Origin: UBA7672 sp047601145
GTDB lineage: Bacteria > Pseudomonadota > Alphaproteobacteria > Caulobacterales > Hyphomonadaceae
Length of the DNA: 64,000 bases
Reading direction: 5' to 3'
Assembly: GCA_047601145.1 (NCBI GenBank)
Contig: JASGJW010000003.1
Location: forward strand, 868,001-932,000
The position numbers were made by a program, and so were the translations under genes. The stretch's first letter is position 1, and every line of letters starts with the position of its first letter. The notes beneath the pieces were generated by a model. The model was given only the letters and a program-made list of their open reading frames with translations, ran no database searches and was not told the origin of the DNA. Below, piece by piece: positions 63,627-64,000 of the stretch.

Positions 63627-64000
63627 ATGAGAGAGCAGACGCATAGTGGAGCGCTGACCGGCTTTGCCGGCCTCCTTGCGTGCGTTCTCTGTCTCCTCTC
63701 GGGCGCATGTCTTGTTACTCCCGCTGCGGACGCTCAGGAGCGTCCGCAGCGGATTGTTTCCATGAACCTCTGCACGGACGAGCTGCTGATCCGGCTGGTC
63801 GATCCCTCCCGCATCGCATCGGTGACCTACCTGTCGCAGCAGGCCGTGAATGCACCTCTGGGCCTCGGCGACGTGACCTCGAAGCTCAAGGTCAACCATG
63901 GCCTTGCCGAAGAAGTCCTGATGACGAAGCCGGATCTCGTTCTGGCCGGGACATTCAGCGCCACGGCCGCTACGGCTATGCTGCAGCGGCTGGGCGTGCC
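63627..64000 (+). CDS. btuF: BtuF-like periplasmic cobalamin-binding protein, 3' end cut
   Basis: From ATG 63627 after a GCAGGG ribosome site the frame is open to the window end (124 codons). A long signal peptide (LACVLCLLSGACLVTP) is followed by PQRIVSMNLCTDELLIRLVD and VTYLSQQ, then the first lobe of a helical-backbone metal/cobalamin receptor (KPDLVLAGTFSATAATAMLQ). It follows btuB by 26 bp under the same riboswitch. The btuCD permease and ATPase genes may lie beyond the window. Confidence 0.82.
   Translation, partial: MREQTHSGALTGFAGLLACVLCLLSGACLVTPAADAQERPQRIVSMNLCTDELLIRLVDPSRIASVTYLSQQAVNAPLGLGDVTSKLKVNHGLAEEVLMTKPDLVLAGTFSATAATAMLQRLGV

Overview
The window is high-GC DNA (by eye well over 60 %) from an alphaproteobacterium, most likely a Caulobacterales/Hyphomonadaceae-type organism. 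Markers are UrcA, MucR/Ros, DUF2336, DUF6456, a single-PAS protein, GANTC clusters, a FixK/FNR-type box, many TonB/porin/lipoprotein genes and a NodT-type efflux channel. I see no tRNA, rRNA, insertion sequence, prophage or CRISPR array.

Layout. 1-1.8 kb: UrcA (cut by the window edge), SufE, then a leftward pair of a solo DnaA-domain-IV-like HTH protein and a frameshifted DUF6456 gene. 2-7.6 kb: phosphate uptake (porin, pstS, pstC, pstA, pstB) behind a candidate Pho box, without phoU. 7.6-11.5 kb: thioesterase, universal stress protein with an FNR/FixK box, zinc ribbon, a DnaA-box/GANTC cluster, a PAS protein and MucR. 11.6-19.4 kb: one leftward Mrp-type cation/proton antiporter operon with fused and extra subunits. 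19.5-23 kb: DUF2336, DoxX, and two paralogous proteins joining an N-terminal ribbon-helix-helix domain, a transmembrane segment and C-terminal EF-hands, with repeats and palindromes around them. 23-31.8 kb: MaoC hydratase, oligopeptidase B, TetR, a sulfatase with its own lipoprotein-type formylglycine-generating enzyme, a DUF1254 protein and an esterase. 32-35.4 kb: a frameshifted autotransporter. 36-43.7 kb: a TetR-controlled tripartite MFS efflux operon (NodT, HlyD, DHA2) with thioesterase, thioredoxin-like and patatin genes. 43.8-48.5 kb: succinate-semialdehyde dehydrogenase, amidohydrolase and amino-acid permease. 48.6-61.1 kb: a glycoside-oxidation locus with two GMC oxidoreductase/small-subunit pairs, two DUF1080 proteins, an isomerase, an isomerase-dehydrogenase fusion, an MFS transporter and a BVMO-like enzyme. 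61.3-64 kb: a cobalamin riboswitch, a BtuB-like receptor and the start of a BtuF-like binding protein.

How it fits together. The 48.6-61.1 kb locus matches the 3-keto route of glycoside use: FAD dehydrogenation at C3 of a sugar, hydrolysis or elimination by DUF1080, then isomerase and Gfo/Idh/MocA steps. The two RHH-TM-EF-hand proteins look like membrane-bound, calcium-sensing one-component regulators and are the best candidate here for an undescribed system.

Caution. Five genes (near 1160, 3109, 34455, 35650 and 38774), and perhaps a gene remnant near 9718, are broken by what looks like a single-base shift with normal coding on both sides. This may be assembly error rather than decay, and it also bears on the fusion gene at 55712.
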